A stretch of 64,000 bases of DNA from Agrobacterium vaccinii (GCF_021310995.1 NZ_CP054150.1:1488001-1552000); one strand, 5' to 3'. Positions 9,161 through 19,573 are shown, counted from the stretch's first letter. Translations and numbers: made by a program. Notes: generated by a model not told the origin, from the letters alone.

Positions 9161-10525
9161 TTATACGCCGAGCGATTTCAATTTGCGATGCAGGGCCGAC
9201 CGTTCCATACCGACAAATTCCGCCGTGCGGGAAATATTGCCACCGAACCGGTTGATCTGGGCCACGAGATAATCCCGCTCGAACATCTCACGCGCTTCGC
9301 GCAAAGGCAGCGTCATGATGTGCTGGTCACCCTGCGCCGCGATCTTCGGCAGCATATCGCCAATATCGGCTGGCAGCATGTCCGCAGAAATCGGCGTATC
9401 ACCGCCTTCGGGACGCGCCAGAATCATCAAGCGTTCGATGTTGTTGCGAAGCTGGCGGATGTTGCCCGGCCAGTCATGGGTCTGAAGGACGGCCATGGCG
9501 TCATCACCGATCTTGCGTGGACGAATGCCCGCCTGCTCGGAAATCTGCCGCATGAACATATCAACGAGAAACGGGATGTCCTCCCGACGCTCGGACAGGG
9601 CCGGAACCTTAACAGGAACGACGGCCAGACGGTGATAAAGGTCTTCGCGAAACAGCCCGTCGGCAATCAGCCCTTCGAGATTATGGGCTGTCGAGGAAAT
9701 GATGCGGACGTCCACTTTCACCCGCTTGCCGCCGCCGACGCGCTCGAACTGCTGATCGACCAGAACACGCAAAATCTTGTTCTGCGTTTCGCGCGGCATT
9801 TCGCCGACCTCGTCGAGGTAGAGAACGCCGCGATGCGCCTCTTCCAGCGCACCGACCTTGCGTGGCTGACCAGGCAGACCTTCCGTGCCGAACAGGGCAA
9901 TTTCCATGCGGTCGGGCGTGATCGTTGCGGCGTTGAGCGCCACGAACGGTCCCGTCGCGCGCGACGACTTTTTGTGGATCATGCGTGCCACCAGTTCCTT
10001 GCCGGAACCGGAGGGGCCGAGGATCATGATACGGCTGTTGGTGGGCGAGACACGGTCGATCGTCTGGCGTAGCTGCGAAACGGCAAGCGATGCGCCGATC
10101 AGTTCAACCGCATCGCCCGTACGCTTTTTTAGCTCGGATACCTCGCGCTTGAGCTTGGAGTTTTCCAAGGCACGTTCGGCGATGAGAATGAGCCGGTCAG
10201 CCTTGAAGGGTTTTTCGATGAAATCGAACGCGCCACGCTTGATGGCATTGACCGCCGTTTCGATGTTGCCATGGCCGGAGATCATCACCACCGGCAAATC
10301 CGGGTGACGGCTCTTGATCTCATCTAGCAGCGCCAGACCATCCAGCTTGCTGCCCTGCATCCAGATATCGAGGAAAATCAGCCGGGGAACGCGCTCGGAA
10401 ATCGCGGCCAGTGCGCTGTCGCTGTCAAAAGCCATGCGCGTTTCATGTCCTTCATCGGACAGAATACCTGCAACGATTTCACGGATATCGGCTTCATCGT
10501 CTACGACCAGAATATCAGACGCCAT
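9161..10525 (-). CDS. ntrX: Nitrogen/redox response regulator NtrX
   Basis: A 454-residue AAA+ response regulator. The receiver domain (DILVVDDEADIREI, phospho-acceptor Asp in IFLDIWMQG) is followed by an AAA+ domain with Walker A (GPSGSGKE) and Walker B (GVLYLDEVGEM). A C-terminal Fis-type helix-turn-helix (GGNISRTAEFVGMERSALHR) ends the protein. The region that in NtrC reads [13 protein letters not shown] is here ALFGTEGLPGQPRKVGA, so the sigma-54 contact loop is missing, as in other alphaproteobacterial NtrX. The ATG at 10525 has AAGGAA 7 nt upstream and overlaps the ntrY stop by 11 bp, so the two are co-translated. Confidence 0.94.
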   Translation of the reverse strand: MASDILVVDDEADIREIVAGILSDEGHETRMAFDSDSALAAISERVPRLIFLDIWMQGSKLDGLALLDEIKSRHPDLPVVMISGHGNIETAVNAIKRGAFDFIEKPFKADRLILIAERALENSKLKREVSELKKRTGDAVELIGASLAVSQLRQTIDRVSPTNSRIMILGPSGSGKELVARMIHKKSSRATGPFVALNAATITPDRMEIALFGTEGLPGQPRKVGALEEAHRGVLYLDEVGEMPRETQNKILRVLVDQQFERVGGGKRVKVDVRIISSTAHNLEGLIADGLFREDLYHRLAVVPVKVPALSERREDIPFLVDMFMRQISEQAGIRPRKIGDDAMAVLQTHDWPGNIRQLRNNIERLMILARPEGGDTPISADMLPADIGDMLPKIAAQGDQHIMTLPLREAREMFERDYLVAQINRFGGNISRTAEFVGMERSALHRKLKSLGV

Positions 10526-12785
10526 ATGCAATTTCCTTATCCATTTCACTGCCCACCGCTTCGATATGCGGTAGCAGCACTCTGATCATGGCGCCGTGGC
10601 CGTGATCGAAATCGGCGGGTGCATCATGCAACTCAAGATGACCGCCGTGTTCTTCAATGATTTTCTTGACGATGGCGAGACCGAGGCCCGTGCCCTTCTC
10701 GCGCATCGTCATATAGGGCTCCAGAATGCGGTGACGGTTTTCGACCGGAAGGCCGCGACCATTGTCGATGACGTCAGCGATGAAGCGATTGTTATGCTCG
10801 TCAAAGGATGCGCGAACGACGATCTTACCCTTGCGCGGCGCGTCACTCGTCTCGACCGACTCGATAGCCTCTGTCGCATTCTTGATGAGGTTGCCGAAGG
10901 CCTGCCCCAGCATGCGCGAGTCGAACATGCCTTCCAGCGGCTCGTCACCCAGCTCTGTTGCGAATTCGATATGCGCAGCGCCCATTTCCCGCAGGAATGT
11001 GGCATCCTTGAGAACCGTACGCAGATCCGACATTTCCTTGGTCGGCTTCGGCATACGGGCAAACGCCGAGAACTCATCGACCATGCGGCCAATGTCGCCC
11101 ACCTGGCGCACGATGGTATCCGTACACTGGTCGAACACGGCGCGGTCGGCCTCGTCGTGAATTTGCTTGCCAAAACGGCGCTTGATGCGTTCGGCGGAAA
11201 GCTGGATCGGCGTCAGCGGATTCTTGATTTCGTGGGCGATACGCCGCGCGACCTCAGACCAAGCGGTAGAACGCTGCGCGATCAGGAGATCGGTGATGTC
11301 ATCCAGCGTGATCACGTAGGATTCGTGTCCATCGCGCGCGTCTTCACGGGTGACCTGAACGTTGAGCGTGCGCTCTTTACCGCGTCTAACGATATTGATC
11401 TGGTGGCGAAAATCCATGCGGGCGGATGCAGCAGCTTCGGTCACGACATGTTCGATCTCAGGTGCCACTTCCACCAGCGGCAATCCGACCAGACTGTCAG
11501 AAGACACGGCCAGAAACTCTTCGGCGGAAGGGTTGGCGATCGTGATGTTGCGATGCTCGTCAACCCCAATCACAGCAGCAGTAACACCAGACAAAACCGC
11601 CTCGATGAAGCGACGGCGGTTGTCGATGTCATCCTTCGCCTCGATGATCTCATCCTGCTGACTGCGGATTTCCGAGATCATCTTGTTGAATGTTCGTGCC
11701 AGACGGCCGACGTCGCCATCAACAGCACGGACCGGCACCAGCACGTGCATATTGCCCATCGCCACGCTGTCGGCAGCGCTGATCAGCAGGCGGATAGGTC
11801 GCACGATGCGGTCCGCCACGGCAATCGCAGTCCAGATGGCCGCGAGAAGAACGATCAGCGCAAAACCGAGATAGAGGATGGCGAAGGCGATTTGCAGCGG
11901 CGCACGCCCCGCCTCCATGGCCTTGTACTCCGCGCGGTTCTCTTCCATCTGCCGCATCGCGCCCATGACCTTGGGGTCGACAGCACGCACGGTGTAGAGG
12001 AACGTTCCGCCGATACCCTCCAGCTTAATGATGGCGCCGACGAGGTTAGTCACGCCGGGCGGAATGAGTGTCGGTTGACCGGCTGCCGCCTTTTCAAGCG
12101 CATCCTGCGGAATAGCGGGCAGAGGCTTTTCGGTCTGGATATCAGCCTGAACCACCGCATCGCCATCTTCCTGCACGAGAAACGCGCCGAGAAACCCGCG
12201 TCCCTTCGCCTGCCGGGTCATCAACTCCTTGAAACCTGTCCGGTCGAGATAGAACAGTGCCCGGTTGCGATCCAGATCGGTCGCCATGGACAGCGTCTGG
12301 CCCTGCAGATAACCGGCATTTTCCAGCATATAGGCCTGCGCAATATTGCTGGACGAATCCACGATCGCCTGGGTGCGAATGGCAAACCAGCGGTCGAGCC
12401 CTACATTGAGGGTAATACTGGCGAAGATGGCGACGAGCACCGCAGGTGTGATGGCGACGATGGAAAACAGCGCCACGATGCGCACGTGCAACCGCGCCGC
12501 CGCCCTGCCCCGCCTGCGCGCTTTCATCAGTCGGTTGATCTCCCGACCAATCAGGTACATCAGCCCGATGATGAAAAGCGAATTGATAATGACAGAAGCA
12601 ACGACCACGTTGGTGGTCGGCGCAATGGGTGTCAGCCCTAGCAGCACGAACAGAGTGAGCGTGGCGCAGACAAGCGCCACACCCGCAAGCACAAGTCCCG
12701 GAAACGCAAATGACATGCGCCTGTCGGCAATCACTATATCGCCCGACGGACGGTCGGAAATCCTATCGGTGACAGGCTTGCGCAT
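10515..12785 (-). CDS. ntrY: Sensor histidine kinase NtrY
   Basis: A 756-residue membrane kinase. Two or more N-terminal transmembrane helices (about 28-130) precede a large periplasmic part (about 150-300), then another helix and a HAMP domain (IVRPIRLLISAADSVAMGN). A PAS domain (about 400-500) is followed by the H-box ([20 protein letters not shown]) and an ATP-binding HATPase domain (NATEAIESVE, DNGRGLP, GTGLGLAIVKKI). It phosphorylates NtrX, encoded immediately downstream with an 11-bp overlap. NtrYX responds to nitrogen and redox/oxygen signals in related bacteria. The 148-bp gap to ntrC should carry its own promoter. Confidence 0.95.
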   Translation of the reverse strand: MRKPVTDRISDRPSGDIVIADRRMSFAFPGLVLAGVALVCATLTLFVLLGLTPIAPTTNVVVASVIINSLFIIGLMYLIGREINRLMKARRRGRAAARLHVRIVALFSIVAITPAVLVAIFASITLNVGLDRWFAIRTQAIVDSSSNIAQAYMLENAGYLQGQTLSMATDLDRNRALFYLDRTGFKELMTRQAKGRGFLGAFLVQEDGDAVVQADIQTEKPLPAIPQDALEKAAAGQPTLIPPGVTNLVGAIIKLEGIGGTFLYTVRAVDPKVMGAMRQMEENRAEYKAMEAGRAPLQIAFAILYLGFALIVLLAAIWTAIAVADRIVRPIRLLISAADSVAMGNMHVLVPVRAVDGDVGRLARTFNKMISEIRSQQDEIIEAKDDIDNRRRFIEAVLSGVTAAVIGVDEHRNITIANPSAEEFLAVSSDSLVGLPLVEVAPEIEHVVTEAAASARMDFRHQINIVRRGKERTLNVQVTREDARDGHESYVITLDDITDLLIAQRSTAWSEVARRIAHEIKNPLTPIQLSAERIKRRFGKQIHDEADRAVFDQCTDTIVRQVGDIGRMVDEFSAFARMPKPTKEMSDLRTVLKDATFLREMGAAHIEFATELGDEPLEGMFDSRMLGQAFGNLIKNATEAIESVETSDAPRKGKIVVRASFDEHNNRFIADVIDNGRGLPVENRHRILEPYMTMREKGTGLGLAIVKKIIEEHGGHLELHDAPADFDHGHGAMIRVLLPHIEAVGSEMDKEIAYGV

Positions 12786-12933
12786 CGATTATTTTCCCGC
12801 GCCGCGCTTTGCGGCACCACAACCTTGAAAAATGACGAAGCGGATTGCGATCAAAACGAATCCAGCTTTCCCGTGATTTTCAAGCAACACATTGTGGCGA
12901 AAATGCAACGACACCCATCACTTGTCAACCGTG

Positions 12934-14385
12934 TCAGGCGGTTCGCGAACTACGATACACAGATACGCCAAGCTCGCGGATCTTTTTGCGCAACGTATTG
13001 CGGTTCAGCCCGAGAAGATCGGCGGCCTTGATCTGATTGCCACGTGTTGCCGTCAGTGCTGCGAGAATCAGCGGATACTCCATTTCGCGCAGAACGCGAT
13101 CATAAAGCCCTGCTGGCGGCAGATTTTCGCCAAAACTGGAGAAGTAATCCCGCATGTTTTCTTCCACGGCCTGCGAAATGGTCAGCGAGCCATTGCGGGT
13201 TGCGATGCGGTCAATCGGGCTGTCCGGCACATCCGACTGAAGCTCCTGTTCGATGATTTCGCGGGTGATGACTTCCTGTGGATAAAGCGCCATCAGGCGG
13301 CGAATGAGGTTCTCCAACTCCCGCACGTTGCCCGGCCAGGCATAGGCCTTCATCAGTTCCAGCGCCTCGGTCTCGAAACGTTTGCCTTCCAGCCCCTCTT
13401 TTTCACCGGTCTGAATGAAGTGGCGAACGAGGTCTGGAATATCCTCGGCGCGGTCCCGCAAAGGCGGCAGGCGCAATGGCACGACGTTGAGTCGGTAATA
13501 GAGGTCTTCGCGGAACAGGCCCTGATTGATCGAGGTCTTCAAATCCTTGTTGGTCGCGGCCACGATGCGAACATCGGTGCGGATCGGCGTGCGCCCGCCA
13601 ACGGTGGTGTATTCGCCCTGCTGAAGCACCCGCAAAAGCCGCGTTTGCGCATCCATCGGCATATCACCGATTTCATCCAGAAACAGCGTCCCACCCTCGG
13701 CCTGCTCGAACCGGCCCGTAGAACGGTTCTGTGCTCCGGTAAAGGCACCTTTCTCATGGCCGAAGAGTTCGGATTCGATCAGGTCACGCGGAATGGCGGC
13801 CATGTTGATGGCGACAAACGGTCCGTTGCGGCGCTTGCCGTAATCATGCAGCGCGCGGGCGACCAGTTCCTTACCCGTGCCGGATTCACCTGTTATCATC
13901 AGCGTGAGGTCGGTCTGCATCAGCCGCGCCAGTACGCGGTAGATTTCCTGCATTGCGGCGGAACGACCGACCAGCGGCATGCCATCCTGCATGTCATCAT
14001 CCAGCTTGGCAGGCTTACGCTTCGGCTCGGACAGCGCCCGCCCGATGATGGCGATCAGTTCCGTCAGGTCGAAGGGCTTGGGTAGATAATCATAGGCACC
14101 TTTTTCAGAGGCCTTGATGGCCGTCATGAAGGTGTTCTGGGCGCTCATGACCAGCACCGGCAGGTCGGGTCGTGCCTTCTTGATGCGCGGCAAAAGGTCG
14201 AATGCATTTTCATCCGGCATCACTACGTCGGTGACGACAAGATCGCCCTCCCCCGCAGACACCCAGCGCCACAGCGTGGCAGCGTTGGAGGTGATCCGCA
14301 CGTCGTACCCGGCACGGCTGAGAGCCTGATTGAGGACGGTACGGATGGCCGCGTCATCATCGGCCACGAGAATCGTTGCTGTCAT
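12934..14385 (-). CDS. ntrC: Nitrogen regulator NtrC (NR-I)
   Basis: A 483-residue sigma-54 activator. The receiver domain has Asp in [14 protein letters not shown]. The AAA+ domain shows Walker A GESGTGKE, a complete GAFTGA loop ([19 protein letters not shown]) and Walker [13 protein letters not shown]. The C-terminal Fis-like DNA-binding domain reads [20 protein letters not shown]. When phosphorylated by NtrB under nitrogen limitation it activates glnA/glnII, amt and transporter promoters. Its start overlaps the ntrB stop by 4 bp. In contrast to NtrX in the same window, every residue needed for sigma-54 contact is present. Confidence 0.97.
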   Translation of the reverse strand: MTATILVADDDAAIRTVLNQALSRAGYDVRITSNAATLWRWVSAGEGDLVVTDVVMPDENAFDLLPRIKKARPDLPVLVMSAQNTFMTAIKASEKGAYDYLPKPFDLTELIAIIGRALSEPKRKPAKLDDDMQDGMPLVGRSAAMQEIYRVLARLMQTDLTLMITGESGTGKELVARALHDYGKRRNGPFVAINMAAIPRDLIESELFGHEKGAFTGAQNRSTGRFEQAEGGTLFLDEIGDMPMDAQTRLLRVLQQGEYTTVGGRTPIRTDVRIVAATNKDLKTSINQGLFREDLYYRLNVVPLRLPPLRDRAEDIPDLVRHFIQTGEKEGLEGKRFETEALELMKAYAWPGNVRELENLIRRLMALYPQEVITREIIEQELQSDVPDSPIDRIATRNGSLTISQAVEENMRDYFSSFGENLPPAGLYDRVLREMEYPLILAALTATRGNQIKAADLLGLNRNTLRKKIRELGVSVYRSSRTA

Positions 14386-15530
14386 CGATTAAGTCCTGTC
14401 GGGTTCGGCAAAATGCTGTCGTCCGCCGCCAATTCGGGGGAAACGGGCATCAATACGCGGAAAGTCGTGCGATGGTTCTGGCTGTCGCACTCCACGATGC
14501 CACCATGGGCACCGATGAGTTTGGCGACGAGCGCAAGCCCAAGACCGGAACCATTGGTCTTGGTGGTAATAAAAGGGTCGAAGAGATGCGGCAACAAATC
14601 AGAGGGCACACCGGGGCCGTTATCGACCACGCAGAATTCCAGCGGCAGCGAGATACGCTCGCGGGTGCCAGCGACCGATAGGCGGATGCCCGGGCGGTAG
14701 GCGGTCGTCAGAACGACCTCGCCATCCGGCTGGTTACCCACGGCCTCGGCGGCGTTCTTGACCAGATTGAGAAAGACCTGCACCAGCTGATCGCGGTTGG
14801 CGTAAACAGCAGGCAGCGATGGATCGTAGTTCTCGCTGATCTTGATGTTGCGGGCAAAACCGGCTTTCGCTACGGCTTTCACGTGGTCCAGCACCGAGTG
14901 GATATTGATTGGCATCCGATCGACAGGGCGCTCGTCGGAGAATATCTCCATGCGATCCACCAGTGACACGATGCGGTCTGTTTCATCGCAAATCAGGCGT
15001 GTCAGCGCACGGTCCTCATCGGGAACCGATGTTTCCAGCAATTGCGCAGCACCGCGAATGCCGGAAAGCGGGTTCTTGATTTCATGCGCCAGCATGGAGG
15101 CCAGACCGGTTACCGAGCGCGCGGCGGCGCGGTGGGTCAACTGGCGGTCGATCTTATCGGCCATGGAGCGTTCCTGAAACACCACGACCACGGAGCCGGG
15201 CTCGCTGACCACAGGCGCAACGTAGAGGTCGACCAGCTTGTCCTGCCCCAAACGCGGCGACGACAGATCGACACGGTATTCGTTGACCGGCGCACGGCGT
15301 TCACGCACCTGATCGATCAAAGCCAATAACGGGCTTCCGAATGGGATGAAAGTGGAGATGCGATAGCGGGCGAGATGTGTGGCGCTGGCACCGAAAAAAG
15401 CCTCGGCCTCCCAATTCGCAAAGGCCACGAAACCCTCGCCATCCACCAGAATGACCGGGTTCTGCACGGCGTTGAGAACAGCCATGGCAAGCGCATTGTT
15501 GGCACCTGGCGTTGCTTTGTCGGCGCTCAT
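14382..15530 (-). CDS. ntrB: Nitrogen sensor kinase NtrB (NR-II)
   Basis: A 382-residue soluble histidine kinase with an N-terminal PAS domain ([24 protein letters not shown]), H-box ([22 protein letters not shown]) and HATPase domain ([36 protein letters not shown]). It has no transmembrane segment. PII protein (GlnB/GlnK, not in the window) controls its kinase/phosphatase balance toward NtrC. It overlaps dusB upstream and ntrC downstream by 4 bp each, so the three are translationally coupled. Confidence 0.97.
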   Translation of the reverse strand: MSADKATPGANNALAMAVLNAVQNPVILVDGEGFVAFANWEAEAFFGASATHLARYRISTFIPFGSPLLALIDQVRERRAPVNEYRVDLSSPRLGQDKLVDLYVAPVVSEPGSVVVVFQERSMADKIDRQLTHRAAARSVTGLASMLAHEIKNPLSGIRGAAQLLETSVPDEDRALTRLICDETDRIVSLVDRMEIFSDERPVDRMPINIHSVLDHVKAVAKAGFARNIKISENYDPSLPAVYANRDQLVQVFLNLVKNAAEAVGNQPDGEVVLTTAYRPGIRLSVAGTRERISLPLEFCVVDNGPGVPSDLLPHLFDPFITTKTNGSGLGLALVAKLIGAHGGIVECDSQNHRTTFRVLMPVSPELAADDSILPNPTGLNR

Positions 15531-16543
15531 GCGGCCTTCCTCGCGGCGGACAGTTCCGCGCCTTGTTGCAGCGCCGAGCGCAGCAGCGCGGTCACCTGCC
15601 CCGTGTTTTTCGATGTCATGATGTCAACCTTGTCATCTGTCTTCATGCCAGCGGCAAAACGGTCCAGATACCATCCAAGATGTTTGCGCGCATGGCGAAG
15701 TCCGGCTTCGATGCCGTAGAATTCCAGCATCAATTCGTAATGCTCGACAGCGATATCGGCGATCTCGGCGGCCTCCGGCGGCGCATGACCGGCCAGAACC
15801 GCAGGCAGCCATGGCTGCCCCTGCGCCCCTCGCCCCACCATGACAGCGTCTGCGCCAGACCGACGTAAAATCTCCGCGGCATCATCAGGTGTTTCCACAT
15901 CGCCATTGGCAATCAGCGGCACGGAAATCACGTCCCGCACGGCCTTGATCGCATCCCAATCCGCACGCCCCTCATAAAACTGCATGCGCGTGCGACCGTG
16001 AATGGTGATGAGCTGAACGCCTGCGGCTTGCGCACGCGCCGCAATCTCAGGCGCGTTTATGGACTGGTCGTCCCAGCCAAGACGCATTTTCAACGTCACC
16101 GGCACGTCTACGGCTTTCACGGTAGCCTCGATCAGGCTGAGGGCATGGTCAGGCTCGCGCATCAGCGCGGAACCGGAATAACCGCCGGTCACCTTTTTCG
16201 CCGGGCAACCCATATTGATGTCGATGATGCCAGCGCCGTTATCCGCCGAAATCTTCGCAGCTTCCGCCATCCAGTAAGCTTCACGCCCGGCAAGTTGCAC
16301 CATGTGCGGCAACATGCCTGCATTCTTCAGCCGCGCCCAGGACTCACCGCGATTGGCAACCAACTCGCGGCTCGCGACCATTTCGGTCACCACGAGGCCT
16401 GCGCCATACCGCCATGCCAGCCGCCGAAAGGGCAGATCCGTAACGCCAGACATGGGTGCCAGCACCGCGCGGTTACGAACGGTAACGGGTCCAATGTTGA
16501 AAGGGTCTGACAAAAGCGAAAGCGGCAAATGGTGATCTTTCAT
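15527..16543 (-). CDS. dusB: tRNA-dihydrouridine synthase DusB / NifR3
   Basis: A 338-residue FMN-dependent TIM-barrel enzyme of the Dus family: [15 protein letters not shown] near the start, catalytic cysteine in [42 protein letters not shown] and [11 protein letters not shown]. It reduces uridines in tRNA D-loops. In rhizobia, Rhodobacter and Azospirillum it is called nifR3 because it is the first gene of the ntrBC operon. Two in-frame starts exist, 16561 and 16543; neither has a Shine-Dalgarno sequence. [10 protein letters not shown] at 16543 fits the family N-terminus better. Confidence 0.93.
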   Translation of the reverse strand: MKDHHLPLSLLSDPFNIGPVTVRNRAVLAPMSGVTDLPFRRLAWRYGAGLVVTEMVASRELVANRGESWARLKNAGMLPHMVQLAGREAYWMAEAAKISADNGAGIIDINMGCPAKKVTGGYSGSALMREPDHALSLIEATVKAVDVPVTLKMRLGWDDQSINAPEIAARAQAAGVQLITIHGRTRMQFYEGRADWDAIKAVRDVISVPLIANGDVETPDDAAEILRRSGADAVMVGRGAQGQPWLPAVLAGHAPPEAAEIADIAVEHYELMLEFYGIEAGLRHARKHLGWYLDRFAAGMKTDDKVDIMTSKNTGQVTALLRSALQQGAELSAARKAA

Positions 16544-16563
16544 GCAGTTTAAAATATGCATTA

Positions 16564-16592
16564 TTTTTAGACAGCCTTTATGGTCTTGCCAA
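16564..16592 (-). promoter_or_regulatory. Candidate housekeeping promoter of dusB-ntrBC
   Basis: Reading the minus strand, TTGGCA (16592-16587) and TAAAAA (16569-16564) are separated by exactly 17 bp. The predicted start site falls near 16557, only about 15 nt ahead of the dusB ATG at 16543 and within a few bases of the alternative ATG at 16561. A very short or absent leader would explain the lack of a ribosome-binding site. Position fits; the -10 is only a fair match. Confidence 0.4.
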
Positions 16593-16784
16593 GCACTTTC
16601 ACGCGCATATCCATATGTTTTGATGAATTTTTATATTCGATGCACAAAAGATCAGAAAAGCGGCACACGGTTTGGGAGGATTTTCTGTGCTCTCGCTGGC
16701 AAACGGGGTTCTAAAACGCTACAGAAGCTCTGTAAACCTTTGAAGAGATGCACAAACGGCATAGGTTCAATGCAGGAATCGACT

Positions 16785-17972
16785 ATGAAAATCGGAATCG
16801 TCGTTGTCGCCGCCGGGCGGGGAGAACGCGCTGGTGCGCCAGAGGAAGGCCCCAAGCAATATCGCTTGATCGGCGGCAAACCCGTCATACAGCATACGCT
16901 GGAACGCTTTCTGGCATGGCATGAGACAGCTCCGGTCGTCGTGGTCATCCACGCAGATGATGTGGCGCTGTTTGATGCAATCCGAACACGATTGAATGCG
17001 AACGACCGTATCAGCAGCGTCATTGGAGGTCAGACGCGTCAGCAGTCCGTGCTGGCAGGTCTTGAGGCGCTGTCACAGAGCGGCGTGACCCACGTCATGA
17101 TCCATGATGCCGTCCGGCCCTTCATCGACGCGGAGATGCTGCAACGGATTGCTGATACGCTTTCGGCCGGAGAAAAAGCCGTGCTGCCCGCGGTGCCGGT
17201 TGCCGATACTCTGAAGCGCGGAGCCGCAGGTTTTGTCAGCGATACGGTATCGAGGGAGGAGCTTTACGCTGCCCAGACGCCACAATCCTTCGATTACCCA
17301 GCAATCCTGTCCGCACATCGCAATGCCGCCGCTGCCAACCGCGCTGATTTCACTGATGACGCCGCCATTGCCGAGTGGGCCGGAATTCCGGTTAAGCTCG
17401 TGGAGGGGCTTGTCGACAACGTGAAGCTGACTTTGAAACGAGATATTGCGATGGCCGATGAGAAGCTTTCCGCCGCCTTGCCAGACGTGCGCACAGGCAA
17501 TGGTTACGATGTTCACCAGCTGGGCGACGGCGACGGCGTCACGCTTTGCGGCATTTTCATTCCGCATGATCAGAAACTGATGGGTCATTCGGATGCCGAT
17601 GTCGCCCTTCACGCCCTGACGGATGCCCTGCTTGCCACCTGTGGCGCAGGCGATATTGGCGATCACTTCCCGCCATCCGACATGCAATGGAAAGGCGCCG
17701 CCTCCAGCATATTTCTGAAACATGCCGCGAAAGTTGTGCAGGACGCCGGTGGCACCATCATGAATGCCGACGTTTCGCTGATCGCCGAGGCCCCCAGAGT
17801 TGGGCCACACCGTCAGGCCATGCGGGAAAACCTCGCCGATATTCTCGGTATTTCGCTCGACCGCTGCTCGGTCAAGGCCACGACCAACGAGACGATCGGC
17901 TTTGTCGGTCGCCGCGAGGGCATCGCCGCCATCGCAACGGCGACAGTGGTTTATCGCGGGCATCAGCCATGA
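16785..17972 (+). CDS. ispDF: Bifunctional IspD/IspF of the MEP isoprenoid pathway
   Basis: A 395-residue fusion. Residues 1 to about 230 are 2-C-methyl-D-erythritol 4-phosphate cytidylyltransferase ([43 protein letters not shown]). Residues from about 236 are 2-C-methyl-D-erythritol 2,4-cyclodiphosphate synthase ([61 protein letters not shown]). The two steps flank IspE, and the fusion is usual in alphaproteobacteria. An AGGA lies 9 nt before the ATG at 16785; an ATG five codons earlier is possible. The stop shares the sequence ATGA with the cinA start, so the genes are coupled. Confidence 0.96.
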   Translation: MKIGIVVVAAGRGERAGAPEEGPKQYRLIGGKPVIQHTLERFLAWHETAPVVVVIHADDVALFDAIRTRLNANDRISSVIGGQTRQQSVLAGLEALSQSGVTHVMIHDAVRPFIDAEMLQRIADTLSAGEKAVLPAVPVADTLKRGAAGFVSDTVSREELYAAQTPQSFDYPAILSAHRNAAAANRADFTDDAAIAEWAGIPVKLVEGLVDNVKLTLKRDIAMADEKLSAALPDVRTGNGYDVHQLGDGDGVTLCGIFIPHDQKLMGHSDADVALHALTDALLATCGAGDIGDHFPPSDMQWKGAASSIFLKHAAKVVQDAGGTIMNADVSLIAEAPRVGPHRQAMRENLADILGISLDRCSVKATTNETIGFVGRREGIAAIATATVVYRGHQP

Positions 17973-18469
17973 GTCTCTTTCCTGCCGATATCGAGATCCT
18001 CGCGCAGGCAATCGTCAAGGATTTTGGCGCGCGGGGACAGATGCTGTCGACAGCGGAAAGCTGCACCGGCGGGCTGATCGCCGGCGCCCTCACCGATATT
18101 CCGGGTTCGTCAGCGGTCGTCGACCGTGGCTTCGTGACCTACACCAATGAAGCCAAGATGCAGATGCTGGGCGTCAGCGCCGTCACGCTGAACGCATTCG
18201 GCGCAGTCTCGCGCGAAACTGCGTTGCAGATGGCTCACGGCGCACTGTTTCGCTCCCGCGCCGAACTCTCGGTCGCGGTCACGGGCATCGCGGGCCCAGG
18301 CGGTGGCTCGGACGCAAAGCCGGTCGGCCTCGTGCATCTCGTTGCAAAGCGACGTGACGGCCAGTTCATCCACCGCGAAATGCGGTATGGCGATATTGGC
18401 CGCACCGATGTGAGGTTGGCGACAGTCAGAACCGCGCTGGAAATGTTGCTGGCGCTTCAGTCTACGTAA
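17969..18469 (+). CDS. cinA: CinA-family nicotinamide-nucleotide amidohydrolase
   Basis: A 166-residue protein consisting only of the CinA C-terminal domain: [23 protein letters not shown] near residue 28, [16 protein letters not shown], and [18 protein letters not shown]. This domain (PncC in E. coli) deamidates NMN to nicotinate mononucleotide in pyridine nucleotide recycling. The start at 17969 overlaps the ispDF stop in ATGA. A longer frame exists upstream but lies inside ispDF. The 3' end overlaps the convergent RatA-like gene by 13 bp. Confidence 0.92.
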   Translation: MSLFPADIEILAQAIVKDFGARGQMLSTAESCTGGLIAGALTDIPGSSAVVDRGFVTYTNEAKMQMLGVSAVTLNAFGAVSRETALQMAHGALFRSRAELSVAVTGIAGPGGGSDAKPVGLVHLVAKRRDGQFIHREMRYGDIGRTDVRLATVRTALEMLLALQST

Positions 18470-18906
18470 ATCTTGTCCGCCCGGGCCTCAAAGGCTTCGG
18501 CAAACATGTGGAAGGCGCGGTCGAACATGGAGCCCATGACGGCGCCCAGAATGCGGCTTTTGAACTCGTAATCGATAAAGAAATACACCGAGCTGCCGCC
18601 ATTTTCAGTCGGCTCGAAACGCCAGCGGTTATCGAGATATTTGAACGGGCCATCCAGATATTTCACATCGATGGCATTCTCGTCCGGCTTCAGCAGAACC
18701 TGCGTCGTAAACGTCTCGCGAAATGCCTTGTACCCAACGGTCATATCCGCCACCAGCAACGTCTTTCCATCCCGGTCCTTTCTGGAACGAACGGTTAGAC
18801 CTTCGCAGAGCGGCAGGAATTCGGGATACTTCTCCACATCGGCGACGAGAGCATACATCTGTTCGGGAGAGTGTTTGACAGGGCGGCGGGTTTCAAATTG
18901 CGGCAT
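18457..18906 (-). CDS. RatA/COQ10-type START-domain protein
   Basis: A 149-residue polyketide cyclase/START protein (begins MPQFETRRPVKHSPEQMYALVADVEKYPEFLP) with the family blocks SRILGAVMGSMFDRAFHMFAEAFEARA at the C-terminus. Mitochondrial COQ10 homologues bind ubiquinone and support respiration; the E. coli homologue RatA was reported to inhibit ribosome subunit joining. In alphaproteobacteria a ubiquinone role is more likely. The ATG at 18906 was chosen over a TTG three codons upstream. It is 9 bp downstream of the P-loop gene and likely co-transcribed with it. Confidence 0.85.
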   Translation of the reverse strand: MPQFETRRPVKHSPEQMYALVADVEKYPEFLPLCEGLTVRSRKDRDGKTLLVADMTVGYKAFRETFTTQVLLKPDENAIDVKYLDGPFKYLDNRWRFEPTENGGSSVYFFIDYEFKSRILGAVMGSMFDRAFHMFAEAFEARADKIYVD

Positions 18907-18915
18907 AAGCGGCAA

Positions 18916-19485
18916 TTAATGCGCGGCGCGAACAAGATCAAGAAGCTGGCGGGCCTGCGCTCTGGATTTCACCTGAAATATCGGCACATGCGGACCGTAA
19001 AGTTCGAAATTCCTGATAAAGACTGGCGCATGGCGCTTCTCGAAATGCCAGATGTAGCTCAAAAACTCCCGATTGGGCAAAGGCTCCGGACACCCGTCCG
19101 CCATATCTGGTCGCACTGTGCCGTAATTGGCAGCCACCCGCTTTACTACCCCCATCAGACACGTCAGGCGTGGAATGCGCATCCAGATCACCAAGTCGGT
19201 TCGGGGCAATCGAAGCTGAAATGTCGATGGGTTGGAACCGTCGAGCAGCCAGCGGTCGCGTGCGACGATCTCTTCCAAGATACGTCGTTGCACCCCGCTC
19301 TCACGCTGTGACCAGCCATCCAGCCACCGCACGTCGCGGTCTATCGAGAAATACTTGAGCCCTAGATGGTCAGATAGCCCGCGTGAGATTGTGGTCTTGC
19401 CGCCGCCAGAGCAGCCAACCACCATAATCCGGGCTGCTTTCGATGCCAGAGAGGCCGCGTTTTCGATGTCATTGACGACTGCCAT
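18916..19485 (-). CDS. P-loop kinase-like protein (FlaR/adenylate-kinase-like)
   Basis: A 189-residue P-loop NTPase with Walker A MVVGCSGGGKTTISRGLSDHL and a lid-like basic region (DRWLLDGSNPSTFQLRLPRTDLVIW). This matches the DNA topology modulation protein FlaR/AAA_17 group of adenylate-kinase-like proteins. The substrate is unknown; related proteins are annotated as adenylate kinases without proof. The ATG at 19485 (AAAGG 9 nt upstream) is preferred to a GTG three codons earlier. It is divergent from the small gene at 19623 across a 137-bp region with two dyads. Confidence 0.75.
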   Translation of the reverse strand: MAVVNDIENAASLASKAARIMVVGCSGGGKTTISRGLSDHLGLKYFSIDRDVRWLDGWSQRESGVQRRILEEIVARDRWLLDGSNPSTFQLRLPRTDLVIWMRIPRLTCLMGVVKRVAANYGTVRPDMADGCPEPLPNREFLSYIWHFEKRHAPVFIRNFELYGPHVPIFQVKSRAQARQLLDLVRAAH

Positions 19486-19524
19486 CCACTTCACCTTTGC
19501 ATAGCAGTTTATGAAAATTGACTA

Positions 19525-19554
19525 TTGCAACCATACTGGGCGGGTTGCTATTTA
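19525..19554 (+). promoter_or_regulatory. Candidate promoter with overlapping dyad, upstream of a small gene
   Basis: TTGCAA (19525-19530) and TATTTA (19549-19554) are 18 bp apart, a reasonable -35/-10 pair for the gene at 19623. The inverted repeat GCAACC-N10-GGTTGC (19527-19548) fills the spacer, so a bound regulator would block polymerase. Confidence 0.4.
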
Positions 19555-19573
19555 GGTGCAAGAGAGTTGCACC
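19555..19573. repeat. Perfect inverted repeat GGTGCAA-N5-TTGCACC
   Basis: A 7-bp perfect dyad with a 5-base loop directly after the candidate promoter at 19525-19554. If transcribed it forms a hairpin in the leader of the small gene at 19623; as DNA it could be an operator. There is no T-run, so it is not a terminator. Confidence 0.5.

Noticed and set aside
10596..12641. A 681-codon plus-strand open frame opposite ntrY
   Set aside because: Shadow of ntrY, His/Arg/Gln-rich as usual for such antisense frames, no domain.
19555..19573. GGTGCAA-N5-TTGCACC as an NtrC binding site
   Set aside because: The NtrC site has the arms in the opposite polarity (TGCACC...GGTGCA), so the resemblance is superficial.
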